Shown: piece after piece, positions 47,801 through 59,090 of the stretch
Layout: each line of letters begins with the position of its first letter
Numbering within the stretch: the first letter of the stretch is position 1
DNA from: Tetrastigma voinierianum
Lineage: Eukaryota; Streptophyta; Magnoliopsida; Vitales; Vitaceae
Reading direction: 5' to 3'
Length of the DNA: 64,000 bases
NCBI GenBank assembly: GCA_016808115.1
Contig: JAEQBH010006378.1
Location: forward strand, 62,001-126,000
Position numbers and translations under genes: made by a program
The notes under the pieces: model-generated
What the model was told of the DNA's origin: nothing
Database searches by the model: none
The model's input: the letters and a program-made list of their open reading frames with translations, nothing else

Positions 47801-47819
47801 ACTTTGGTGATGTGAAAAA

Positions 47820-49080
47820 TGGAGAGTTGACATTGAGAGTCATGATGAAGAAGTAAAGTTCAATCTTACCAAGACTATGAGATTTGTCGATGATGATATA
47901 GGAACTTGTACAAGTGTTGATAGTTTCATCCCCTCAATTGGTGATGTATTGCATGACATTGTTAAACAAGATCCTTTAGAGAAATGTTTGAACGAGTCAT
48001 TATCATGTCGATTTAAGAGTTTGACCATCCATACAATTGAGGAAATGGCCAGAGACTATCCTTGTTATAGAAATTAAAGAAGATCTGATTGTGATTGAAG
48101 AAGAAAATATGACACCAGATGGTATGGTGTACTTAAGAGTTGCAGGAATCTTTGATATGCATTCTTGGGTGAAAATGGCACAAAACCCATAATCTTATCT
48201 TTAGCTTTGAATGAGAACAAGGAGGCTAAATTACTTGAGGTACTTAATAAGAATATGGACGCATTTGTATGGTCCATTGAAGATATCAAAGGCATTAGCC
48301 CTTCAATTTGTATGCATAAGATCCTGATAGAGGAAGAGTACACTCCTTCGGTTGAACATCAAAAGCGATTGAATACCTCTATGAAGGAGGTTATGAAGAA
48401 AGAAGTCCTCAAATGGCTCTATTTTGTTCAAACAACTCTTAGGTCAATCTAGTGTAAGTAGTTCCGAAGACAAGTGGTATGACAGTAGTGAAGAATGATA
48501 AGGACAAGCTCATTTATACTCACACAGTTATGGGATGGAGAGTGTGTATTGATTATCAAAAGCTCAATGGGCTGAGAGGATACTTCCCTTGCCCTTACAT
48601 GCTCTGAAGATGCTTGATAGATTAGTAGGGCATGCCTTTTATTGCTTTTTGAATGAGTATTCCGGTTATAACCAGATCATCATTACTCCAAAAGACTAGA
48701 AGAAGACAACTTTACTTGTCTTTACGGGACATTTGCATTCCGAAGGATTCCATTTGGTTTATGCAATGCACCAGCTACTTTTCAGCGGTGTATGATGGCG
48801 ATATTTGTGGATATGGCTGAAGATAAAATGGAGATCTTCATGGATGACTTTGCCGTGTTTGGATATTCATTTGATCATTGCCTCCACAATTTGAGTTTGG
48901 TTTTAGAGAGATGCAAGAAGAGGAATCTTGTTCTTAAATGGGAAAAATGTCATTTCATGGTGCAAGAAGGAATTAATCTGGGTCACCGTGATTGGAAGTG
49001 GATATAGCAGATGTTTCTACCATTGAGACCCTTGTACCATCGAGCTCTATTTAGAGGTGTGAGGGAGTTTCCTTAGGCAT
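47820..49080 (+). pseudogene. Athila reverse transcriptase
   Basis: Linker residues are visible at 47,877-48,077. RT proper begins about 48,165 with PIILSLALNENKEAKLLEVL, then AFVWSIEDIKGISPSICMHK. Frameshifted text gives GWRVCIDYQKLN (48,535-48,570), LVGHAFYCFLNEYSGYNQI (48,625-48,680), RIPFGLCNAPATFQRC (48,745-48,790) and the catalytic FMDDF at 48,837-48,851, whose two aspartates are intact. VLERCKKRNLVLKWEKCHFMV follows. At least four frameshifts and stop codons are present. FMDD in place of YVDD is normal for Athila. Confidence 0.85.
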
Positions 49081-49229
49081 GGGTTTCTCTGGGTGATTCA
49101 TAAAGACTTTCAGATTGTGAGAGGCGGATTATGCAAGTTGCTTAGAAAGATGATGTATTTGCTTTGATGAGGCATGTATTGAGGCTTTCGATGAGATTAA
49201 AAATAGGATAATTTATGCTCCATTATGTC

Positions 49230-49744
49230 GGCTTAGATTAGTCTGTACGATATCATGTGTGATCGCAGTGGTATGCTATTGGGGGTCGTCTTGGAAGCGG
49301 CGACATGATAAGATTCTTCGAGCCATCTACTATGCTAGTAGGACATTAAATGATGCTCAGGAGAATTATACAACAACAGAAAAAGAGATGTTGGTTGTGG
49401 TCTATTCATGTGATAAATTTAGACTCTATATCATTGGATCTAAGGTAGTCATTTACACTGATCATTTTGCTATCTGATATTTGATGCTGAAGAGGGATGC
49501 TAAGCCTAGATTGATAAGATGGGTACTCTTGCTGCAAGAATTTAATGTTGAAATAAAAGATAAGAAAGGCATTGAGAATGTGGTCGTGGACCATTTGTCC
49601 AAATTAGAAGTTAAAAAAGGGATTGAAGATCCAAAGGATATTGATGAGTGTTTCCCCGATGAACAGTTGTTTGGAGTTGATACTTCTGCACCATGGTATC
49701 ACGGACATTGTAAGCTTTTGGCTTGTAAGTGTTACGTGACCTAA
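49230..49744 (+). pseudogene. Athila RNase H
   Basis: Bases 49,250-49,470 read GVVLEA-like text, KILRAIYYASRTLNDAQENYTT, TEKEMLVVVYSCDKFRLYI, IGSKVVIYTDHFAI, then RWVLLLQEFNVEIKDKKGIEN, VVDHLSKLE at 49,490-49,610. These are the RNase H strands and the tether leading to integrase. A TGA at 49,477 and a frameshift near 49,290 interrupt. In the usual DHAAL motif, the last aspartate stands in YTDHF. Confidence 0.8.
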
Positions 49745-49830
49745 ATCCCAAACAAAGAAAGAAGTTTTTCCATGATATGAAGTGTTACCAATGGGATGAT
49801 CCTCTCCTATTTTGAAGATGTGCAAATCAA

Positions 49831-50910
49831 ATGATAAGGAGATGTGTCCCGGAGGAAGAGTATGATGCAATCCTTGCTCATTGTCACTTCTCATCATATG
49901 GAGGCCACATGGGACTGTTGAGAACATCTCGAAAGGTTCTAGATTCTGGTTTTTATTGTATATTCAGGATTTTCATGATTATATTAGAAACGGTGCGGCC
50001 CAGTGCGAATGGTAGAGAATATCTCGAAAGAGACCAGATGCCCTTAGGCATTATGTTTGGAAGTTAAAGTCTTTGATGTTTGGGGCATTTTTTTCATGGG
50101 CCCGTTCTCTCCATCAAAGAAAATCTACATCCCTTATCATAGTCGATTATGTTTCGAGTCATTGATCATTGTAACATCGAAAATTATCTGCAGTGGTGAA
50201 GTTTGTGAATAAAATATTCTTGCGTTTAGATGCGCCAAAGGCAATAGTAAGTGATGAAGGAACCCATTTTTGCAACAAGGTGTGTTCAAATTTCATGGCT
50301 AAATACGGGGTAAAGCATAGAAAAGCATTGGCATATCATCTGCAATCAAATGGCCAAGCAACGATCACTAACCAGGAACTAAAAATAATTCTAGAAAAGA
50401 CAGTGAATACAAATAGAAGAGATTGGTCATTGCGATTAGAGGATGCATTATGGGATAGAACGACATCTGAGATCTGGGTTGGAATGTCTCCGTATCGGTT
50501 TTAATGGCTTGTCACTTACAGTTGAACTTGAACAATCGAGGCGTTGTAGAGCGATTAAGAAGTTGAACTTTGACTTGAGCGATGTGGGAGAAAATTCAGC
50601 TTCTTCAATTGGAAGAACTTTAGGAGATCCGGAATAAAGCTTATGAAAATTCCAGGATTTACAAAGACAAAATGAAGAAGTTGCATTATAAGCACATTGC
50701 GAAGAAGTAATTCTTTTAACTCTCGATTGAAGCTATTTCTGGGAAAATTAAAGTCTAGATGGTCTGGGCCATACTTAGTGATTTCAATGAGCACTTTTGG
50801 TGCTATTGATTTAAAGTGACAATGGTTAAGAATTTAAAGTGAATGGTAAGCGTCTCAAGCATTACCTTGGAGAGAAACTGGTTTTTGAAGAAAACAATCA
50901 GTTGATGGAG
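49831..50910 (+). pseudogene. Athila integrase and C-terminus of Pol
   Basis: MIRRCVPEEEYDAILAHCHF, SSYGGHMGLLRTSRKVLDSGFY (49,831-49,960) is the zinc-binding N-terminal domain. It continues brokenly to SLIIVDYVSSH near 50,130 (first Asp), KAIVSDEGTHFCNKV at 50,238-50,285 (second Asp), and KALAYHLQSNGQATITNQELK at 50,320-50,385, including a Glu at the expected place. The tail has NFDLSDVG, RIYKDKMKK, WSGPYLVIS and LKHYLGEKLVFEENNQ. Frameshifts at 50,050, 50,160 and 50,500 break it. Confidence 0.85.
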
Positions 50911-52238
50911 TAAAGTCATTGCTCATGGTGGAACCACCTTTGAGATGTGGCTTGGTCAAGCTAGTGACACTAAACTTAGCGCTTCTTGGGAATCAACCCA
51001 AGCTTTGTGAGGATCCTGTTTCATTTTGTTTTTTGTTTTTTTTTTTTGCTTTTTGTTTTTTTTGGGATCCTAGATATGTTTATATTTGTGTTTTAGTGTG
51101 TTTTGATAGGTTTCATAATGCAGAGAAGAAGAGACTACTTGTAGAGAAAAGTGATTCAAAGGATTACGTGTAACACCCCACAATATACCCTAACAGTTTT
51201 ATTACATGTTTAGGGTATAATATAAGTAAATGTATATGTTTTCGGAATTTAAGTGCAAAAAGTGAAAAGGATAAGAATCAAGATATCTAATAGGGTAAAT
51301 TAAGTAATTTACAATCCGGGACTTACAAAGAAGTCATGAATTTAAGAAGATTATATGATAAAATGGAAATATGGATAAGTTGAATTGAGAATAAATTAAT
51401 GGCAAAAAGGGAAAGTTAAGTCAAATTTGGATAAGACCCAGGCATGGCCTTAGGAAAAATCATTTTTTTGGCATTGAAAAATTTAGGGCTTAGGTGGGGA
51501 AAAATGAAAGAGAGAAAAGAAGAAGAAAAAGAAATCCATGTATGGAATTCTTATTTGGAAATTTGGAACTTTGGTTTGGAAATTGTTTGGATTACTTGTA
51601 TGGAAATACCATAATCTATTCGTGTCTAAGTTGGGTTAGGAAAACCCTAACTCTTCAATACATGTGTATTTTGGTTGGTTTAAGTTAGTTTTGTAGTTTT
51701 GTTTCGAAAATGGGTAGATTTGGTTAAAAGATTTCCGTTGAAAAGGGCAAAAAATGGTATATTTCTGCATTCTGCTCGACACCCCTACGCCTAGGCGTGA
51801 AGCTCCTCCTTGGCAGAGGTCACTACGCCTAGGTGAACTCGAGGCCCAAATTTCTACACTTTGCAGTGCCTTTAAGTGTAGCGATTAACCACTTTAGGTT
51901 AATCTCAGCTAAGCGTGGCATTGCCGCACAGGGCGTACTATAAGTCATGTTCTAGTTCCTCTCTTCCATTAATTCTAAAAATCATCCATTGGATTAATGA
52001 GGATCCTAATAAGTGAATGAAAGGGTTCGTACAAGTATAAAATATAACAAGTGAATGAGGATCCGGTAGTTGGGCAAACATTGTTTCTTGCCCTCATTTG
52101 CTAATGTGTTTAAGAACAATATAACAAGCTCAATAAGACATATAATTGTATGCCTTCTTAAGACCGAATAGCGAATGAATAAACTTCCTGTTGGGGGTGC
52201 CGGCACTCTGTTGTCTCGTCCTTTTGTTCCATGGGCGG

Positions 52239-52309
52239 GTCGTTTGTAGTATAGTGGTAAGTATTCAGCACGTACGCGGGTGACAGGTTCGATCCGAGCA
52301 ACGGCGCCA
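52239..52309 (+). pseudogene. tRNA-Asp-derived sequence joined to an LTR
   Basis: From GTCGTTTGTAGTATAGTGGT to GGTTCGATCC-GAGCAACGGCG it follows plant tRNA-Asp(GTC). The internal A box (TAGTATAGTGG) and B box (GGTTCGATCC) are intact. The anticodon arm has lost two bases, three are missing from the T arm, and one T is inserted. The last three bases are CCA, which plant nuclear tRNA genes do not encode. One base later the S-C LTR begins. It is read here as a copied primer tRNA, not a functional gene. Confidence 0.75.
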
Positions 52310-52310
52310 T

Positions 52311-53936
52311 TGATTCGTGCCACAGTAGGCTGAGCTAAATCAACAAAATTTATATACCTAAGTTCCTCCTCTTCATAGTAGTCAAGCTACTACTTGATTA
52401 TAATTAGTCTAAGGGTCGAACACGGGGATGGGTTTTTCATCTAGGAATGATTTGCATAAGTGCGAGAAGGTAAGGCTTTCTATTTGGACTTTGGATTTTG
52501 TTTCCAAAAAGCGATTGATGAGTTTGGCCAGTTAAGCATAAAAAAACTGAAAATGAAGTGTGAAAAGTTAACTTTGAAGATTGGGTCACTAACTTGGTAA
52601 CTTAGAATGACAAGTGTCCTCGGGTTTTATCCTCGCGTTATAATGAAGCAACATAGTCGACCCTGCTGTGGGATCTATGTTTAACTACTTGAGCCTCACC
52701 ACAAACAACTCTATTTGAGTTAACACGGGTAACATGCATACATGGCCCACTACGGTTTGAAACCACAACATTGACATCATTTCGGTGGCTCGTAAAGACC
52801 ATCTAAGAAACCACGATTGCATCTTAGCAGTAAGTATACACTTTGTATCCTAAAGCATGGTAAGTATTGGCCAAAATTATGACATTAAATGATATTAGCC
52901 CCTAGTTTGAGAAGATAGGGGTCATAAACACAGTACACCATGACTTTTAACCTGAGAGACTGACACACGTATGCACACCACCTTCCTTGAAGCTAGCTTC
53001 CTTATAGCTGAAAGAGAGCAGCGACATCTCATGAGTTGTCATCACCAGAGAGTGTTTGGCAACTTGAAAATAAGGAAAGAGGAGAGAAGAGAGAAACACA
53101 GAGCTAACTAAAGCTACGAAGATATTCTAATAAAAACTTGCCAAAAATTTAGCCTCGATTTGTTTGTAGGGTTACAAAATGGGAGGGCTTATATGGGCCG
53201 CGATGTATGAAAATACCATAAAGCCTAACAATTTGTAATTTAAATTTAGGACGAGAGTAATACACAGTGAAGTGGGTTTGCATTAATTACAAAAAGTGTG
53301 ACAGGCGAGTAAATTTCATTAAAGACATCTGAATTTAGCCTGATAGCGAGAATTTATTAGGTAGCGAAATCACGAGAAGATAAGCAAACGGGGAAATTCG
53401 CTAGACCACGGCAATTTAAGCTAGCTAAGCGAATTTCGCTAACAAGCGAAATTCTTGAGTAAGCGACGTGAAATTTAAACTAGGAATAGTGCTTTGCGAG
53501 AAAATTTTGGTCCCAGCGAAAAATTAATAAATTTATTTAAGATTCTTGAAATTTCGGTAGATTGCTTGAATTTCGCAATTCCGGTAATTTTCGCAATCTT
53601 GTGAGTCACTATGGAGTGCGATCTTCACTGCATTTACCTCTGCTCCTCTCTTGCATTGATTTTCTTCACTTTGCCTTCAATTCTCTCTTTGATTTTTTGG
53701 TATGATTGATGGTTGTGATTGGGTTCCCGATCTTCATGATTCATCATATGTCTCGATATCGAACTCCAAAGTACGCGAAGCACCGCTGAAACAACGAAAA
53801 TAATCTTTAAACGGCATTAGTGATACTAAGAGAGACTTGAACACACTTCAATTGGCATAAATGACATGATTAAGCGTAGCAAAAGAAACTTGAAGCATCG
53901 ATATAGTTGAAATGCACTTTTGGGCGCTATTATGTC
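52311..53936 (-). mobile_element. LTR of family S (copy S-C), minus strand
   Basis: On the minus strand it ends ...GTGGCACGAATCA at 52,311. One base and the tRNA-Asp complement TGGCGCCGTTGC follow, setting the sense orientation of family S. The other end resembles the family start but is mutated (ATAATAGCGCCCAAAAGTGC) with three extra bases, GAC, outermost. GGCGG lies at 52,234-52,238 before the tRNA part and at 53,937-53,941 after the LTR, so LTR and tRNA integrated as one unit. It is about 1,626 bases and shares TCGACCCTTAGAC, GAGGAGGAACTTAGG and other blocks with S-A and S-B. Confidence 0.75.
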
Positions 53937-54766
53937 GGCGGGCACATCTCGATGGAATGAGTTGGCCTCTGCCCAGTCTTTACGACATACATTCACGTGG
54001 ACAGGTACGTTTCTTATCGGTCTTCGGCACTCCTGCTGTCTTTCTGACACTTATGTTAGGTGGGCGAGCACGTCTACATTGATCTTGTATCGTACCTTCG
54101 GGTCACCTATTGTCATATGTCCACATCATTCATTATTCTTGATCTATGCGGACAAATGCTTATATCTTTGTCTATACAGATTATATGACTTATACGAGGA
54201 GCCTTTATATATGATAAGAATATGAATAATATGAAGCAAAGAAGAAAGTTTAAGAAATCAATTATGTTGTAATCTACCTACGAATTTACCTTACGTACAA
54301 GATTTGGATTACGAACTCCTATGGAAGATAAGAAATTTCGTTATAAGAATTATGTTACATGTATCTTGTAAATGTGGACCACAAGTGGTCATATATGTTA
54401 TTTGTTTCCCACTAAGCTATTAGCTCATCATGGGTGTTTTATCGTGTAGATGCTTGAAGAGGACATGTGGCATTAAGGTATCGGTCGGACTGACCTAGCA
54501 TTAGAAGTCCACTGATGTAGGTCTTTGTCTGTTTGTAATATAAATGTAATAGTTTTGTAATGGTGGAGTTTGTATGAGTGTGAGTAAATGGGACTCGAGC
54601 ATGTATATGTACATGACATAATAAGCTTACCAACTACGATGTGAAGTTTTCTGAGATTATATTCTAATATGGATTTATTTATTGAAATGGGCCGCGATGC
54701 CAGTCGAGGTAAGGGTCTGAGTCCGTGCGCGCCCTACTCTTCGCCTAGGCGAGGGTAGGAGCGACA

Positions 54767-55471
54767 ATCGTGAATGATATCGAGGAAGAATTGGAAAGAA
54801 ATAAGAATTAGGTGTTGAATGACATAAGTCGGGAGGTTTCAAAAGTTTGAGATTAAGTGACATGACGAGGTTTGGAATTGAGGAATATGGAGAAAACCAG
54901 TCATTTTTAGAAAAATATCACTTATGGCATCTTCTAAAACCCCGTTTTCTCAAAATTTCGACCATGTCGCGACATGGAAGCTTAAGAAAACCATTTGAAA
55001 AATCTTGCGTGTTGCGACATGTCGATTTTAAGTCACTATTTTGTAGACTGCGCCATGTCGACATCATGTTGCGACATGGACCCAATTTCTTTTAAATTTA
55101 AACCTTTCCCCTCCCTCCATTTTGAGAAACCTTTTAGCTCCTCTTCTCTCTCTCATTCTCGATCTTCTCCCACACCTCACATAAAGGCCACATACTAATC
55201 TCTACATCACCTACAACTCCACTAAAAACCAACCCTCCCTTCATTTCTTTTCTCCACACCCTAGACCTAACCTCCATTTGCTAAAGAACTTCACTAGAGA
55301 AGGTTAATCTACAAGGTTGAAGAGAAGAATGGTTGATGTACCTTTCAAGTTTTGGGTTGGGTTGTGTTAAGTTTGTGTATTGTTGAAGATCTTTGGAATG
55401 GTGAATTCAGTTTTTGAAGAGCAAAAGACGTCACAACCGCCTTGTGTTAGATTAAATTCTCGAGTGAAGTA
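54767..55471 (+). other. Intergenic part of the Athila element before ORF3, with palindromes
   Basis: Bases 54,960-55,082 contain ATGTCGCGACATGG, GTTGCGACATGTCG and ATGTTGCGACATGG, the same palindrome type as in the LTRs. A pyrimidine-rich leader (55,100-55,270, CTCCTCTTCTCTCTCTC) follows, then ORF3's ATG. The layout suggests a separate promoter for ORF3, but no clear TATA box is seen. Confidence 0.4.
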
Positions 55472-56345
55472 AAATGGCTCCAAAGAAAATGAAGACTAGT
55501 TCACAAGCATATACCACTATCTTCTCCTCCTGCGAGATCGAGCAAGTTTATATCACAGTGGCGAAGGAGAAATGCGATATCTTTAGTGTATGACCTTTCG
55601 TACAAGAGAGGGGGTTTATGAGGAACAACACTAACTTTCATGCTTTCCTCTACAAATCGAAGGAACTGGAAGAACTTGTGTGCCTATCCTGATCTTGGAG
55701 TAGCTTTGGTTGTTCGTGAGTTTCATGTCTATCTTCGGGATAGGATTGGCACCACTGTATATGTTAGAGAAGTATGGGTGCCTTTTGATAGCGTGACTAT
55801 CAACACTTATTTCAAGCTTGAGGATGAGGATAGTGAAGAATACCAAGCACTCTATCGGACATCAGATTATGATTTCATTTTGAAGACATTGACAAAGGGA
55901 AAATCTGAATGGAAAAAGAGCACTACAAACCAAGTCAGGTCATTTCTGAGGACTGGACTCATTGAGACTGCGAAGTCATGGTTCTACTTTGTCTCATCTA
56001 AGCTAATACCAACAAAGCACGTCTCTACAATGCAAAAGGACAAAGCTATACTCACTTACGCTATAGTGAATGGTATGAAATTTAATGTGGGAGCAGTTAT
56101 TGAGAACTCCATCTTAGGTGATTCATAGGAAGGTAATCAACTCATCCCTTGTCACTAAGCTGTTTGAGGAGTGGGTGGAATTATCAAAGGATAGAAAGTG
56201 CCCTCATGATTCCTCTTCCATTCACAATAGAAAGAAAGCTCGTCCTGGCCCAAGCTACTTATTGAGGAGAGAATAAGAAGAAGAGAAAATGTACACGAGG
56301 AATTAGGGACTCGAGAGTGAGAAGATGAAGCTAAGGAGGGCATAA
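55472..56345 (+). pseudogene. Athila third ORF, 'putative plant transposon protein' domain, broken
   Basis: It starts ATGGCTCCAAAGAAAATG and continues ERGFMRNN-TNFHAFLY. After a frameshift it is open at 55,690-56,128: VALVVREFHVYLRDRIGTTV, YVREVWVPFDSVTINTYF, then DFILKTLTKG, RSFLRTGLIETAKSWFYF, SSKLIPTKHVSTMQKDKA. This matches the plant-specific domain often encoded beside Athila pol (the 'putative plant transposon protein' family). Its function is unknown. TGA at 55,589 and a frameshift near 55,670 break it. The C-terminal part to 56,345 is charged (RERIRRRENVHEELG). Confidence 0.7.
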
Positions 56346-58643
56346 TCGAGTGCCTTAGAGTGTCTCGAGGATTACAAAATTGGCGAAATCTGATGGGAAT
56401 ACGAGACTATAGAAAGAGTAATTACCATCTCCATATAGATAATGGCAGGATCTTGCGGTGACTTGACACCATAAGCGAAAGGTGGAGCTCACGGGTTTAG
56501 TGGCAGCGATGCGTACATAGTACGTGACTTAGCTCGCTATTTTCCACCACCATAGCCGGGGTGCTTCATCAGGCGGTCCCGCTAAGTATCCGCCTCCACT
56601 TGACTACGGTGTGGCCCTGAACATCCACTATTAGAAATTCGATTCGAATGAGGACATGCATGTATAGGGAGTTTCTATTCTCACATTACATTTTCAACGA
56701 GGAAAAATGCTAGTTTTAGTTTCGGGCATGGCTTGCCGTTTGGACATGACATTATCCACTGCTCTTTAACTCTATCTCTCTTTTTGTCTTTACAGGAGTA
56801 ATATTTGGGATACTCTCTTCTACATCATCTCTTCTTGTGTAGATTTTGGAACTGATTTGGTTGTTTATTTAGTTGGTGTGTTTGTTTGTTTATATATATG
56901 TTTTGTTTTATTTTATTTTTGTTAATCTAGTTTTGTTTGTGAGTTTTGATATAAATTGATGCATCCCCTAGTTCATGCTTTGTCATATGTTTATGATTAT
57001 GGTAATCTATCTTTGTGGATATATTACTTGAGCTTTCATGCCTATCATCATTGGTGTTGGATTGTTTGAGAAATATTGAACTACCATATAGTTTTCTCAA
57101 TTGTGATATTTGGTGCATGTTTTAAAATCCATAAAAATTTGAAATTTTTTGAAAAATCTCAAAAATATTTGAAAAAATGTTTTGTTTTTGTTTTGTTAAG
57201 TTTATTGTGGGGTAATAGTGATGACTATGATAAATAATGATCGAACCTCTCTTTGATATGAAGAGTCTATAGATAGTTATGCTTTAAAGAATAATGGTTT
57301 GACCATTGGAGTTATGGAGCTTAGCGAAGTTATTACTACTTGATGCAGTCACTACCTTGGTTGGTCGACATTACCTGGTTTAGGAAAATTAAGTGATCAT
57401 ATACAATTTGATCTCCCCAATTTGAGAGTGAAATTCTAGACAAAACACCGGAGTTAGAAAATTATATAGGCCATCCTTGGATTGGTTGAACCTTTCTAAC
57501 TAACTTCCCTTATTGTGCATTGATCCATAGTTACCTAAATTGGGCTATATAGCCTTTTCCTTCTAGAAAACCCAGATTGGGCACCTTAGAAGCACCTCTT
57601 GCTAAGTATCCTTAAGTCGAGGCCCTTGTATACCCTTAACATGTTATGCATGATAACATCATGAGAAGACATGTGAATTAAATTTGGGGCTGGTTGGAAG
57701 CATGTGTGCTATTAATAGAAATCAAAGGAATTTTGGTGTGAAAAAGAAAGAAAAGAAGCAAAAAGAAAGAATAAATCAAGGAGAAGTAAGTTTGACCTCG
57801 TAGCCTTCCTACCTTGAGTGATTAACTTCAAAAGGGTGTTTCAACACTTAGTACCCTAAGACCTTCCAATTTGGGAGCTACTGACCTAAAGCTCTCTAAG
57901 GGTAGGTAGAAAGCTTAAAGAGGTTGAACATTGCACTACTTATATACCTTGTGGTTAGTAAAGTAAAAAAATAAAGCTTCTTGGTGATCTTGAAAGGAAG
58001 GTGAAAATCAAACAAGTTTAGGGGTTATGTGATGAAAAATATGTGAAAAACCAAGTTTAGGGGAAGCTAAGATGAGCTCAAGTGTGTATAAACTCATAAT
58101 GTTAAAGGATGGAAGGAGAACATTGAAGAAGAGGAAGTATGTATGTGTTGGGTAAGCCACGAGCTAAAAATGACCTAGCAACCACCTTTACCTAAAAACA
58201 TACATTCTGAAGCTGACCGAAGACCTATTTGATCCTAAGAGTTCCCAGTGGTGCACATATTAGTGGAGGGGGTGTATGCACAGCAAGCCTATGGAGCCTT
58301 ACACATTCATGAGTCATGGTATTACCATGTGAGTGAGAGATCTCCATTCAATTCTAGTTTGCCTAATTCAATCTAAATTGCAATTAAGCACATAAGGATA
58401 GGACTTTTCACACTCAAAGAACTTTAGTTTAGGTATGCTTAACTCTTGATCAATCTATTATACGGTAAGACCTTGCTTTCTCGAAAGCTTTTTATTGTTA
58501 TTTGAAGTGCCAAGATCCACAGAGGCAAATTGTATCCTCAATGCCTTCGTATTAAGCTCGACATGTTTTTGTTATGTTTTAAATAAGGAAATGAGTCATT
58601 CTATTTACTTTAAGACTAATAAAATATTTAAGTTTTAGGGAAT
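56346..58643 (+). other. 3' untranslated part of the Athila element
   Basis: There is no ORF above chance. Bases 56,400-56,640 look like a decayed continuation of ORF3. 57,200-58,450 is long non-coding Athila-type text, with AAGTTTAGGGG words at 58,011 and 58,053. AGTTTTAGGGAA just before 58,644 is a possible polypurine tract. Confidence 0.5.
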
Positions 58644-58723
58644 TGTTAGGTCACGAATCACATTAGCATTTAATCTTTTAATGCGAATTCACACACATAT
58701 ATATATATATATATGTATTGACG

Positions 58724-58786
<63 letters not shown>

Positions 58787-59090
58787 CATTTTTACACTAA
58801 TCCCTCTCTTGGTCTTTGTTTTGTAGAAAAAAAACGAAAAGGCAAGCGAAAGGAACAAGTTGGAAGAATACTAGAGCAGAATTGTTGATATAAGGCTCCA
58901 TGTCGTGACATGGCTCTTCATGTCGTGACATGGGTCACACTTATTGCAAGCATGATTTTTCTACCATGTTCTGACATAGGCGATCTATTAATTTGTTTGG
59001 GATAGTTCACGGCGTGTCGCGACATTAACTTTGTTAGCCGTTAGAGTTTAAGGCGTTGACCATGTCCAGTATGGGATGTTTCACCTTCTT
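58644..59090 (+). mobile_element. 3' LTR of the Athila-type element (family A2), truncated
   Basis: It starts TGTTAGG after a purine tract. From ATCTTTTAATGCGAATTCACAC it matches the 5' LTR around 39,812, and from ACTAATCCCTCTCTTGGT (58,797) it matches closely for about 280 bases. It includes GTCGTGACATGG palindromes (58,903-58,935) and GTGTCGCGACATT (59,014). It breaks off near 59,090 before reaching the TATA region and is followed by unrelated sequence. Confidence 0.7.
58690..58785. repeat. (AT)n and (GT)n microsatellites in the A2 3' LTR
   Basis: About ten AT units, a short spacer, then about 29 GT units, at the same LTR position as the (TA)n in the 5' LTR. Confidence 0.95.

Larger units (their letters stand above)
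51169..54766. mobile_element. Solo LTR of family L-B, split by an S-family LTR with tRNA
   Basis: It starts TGTAACACCCCACAATATACC and ends CGCCTAGGCGAGGGTAGGAGCGACA. Both ends match the reverse complement of the LTR at 7,186-9,170, including the ACATGTTTAGGGTAT block and the CCTAGGC block. Removing the insertion at 52,239-53,936 leaves about 1,900 bases, close to the 1,985 of the other copy. The flanks TTACG and ATCGT are not a recognisable duplication. It separates Athila integrase from its third ORF. A (CTA)-like CACGCCTAGGCG motif at 51,783-51,840 is typical of the family. Confidence 0.75.

Noticed and set aside
52239..52309. A functional tRNA-Asp gene
   Set aside because: The anticodon arm and T arm have lost bases, CCA is encoded, and it abuts an LTR inside another LTR.
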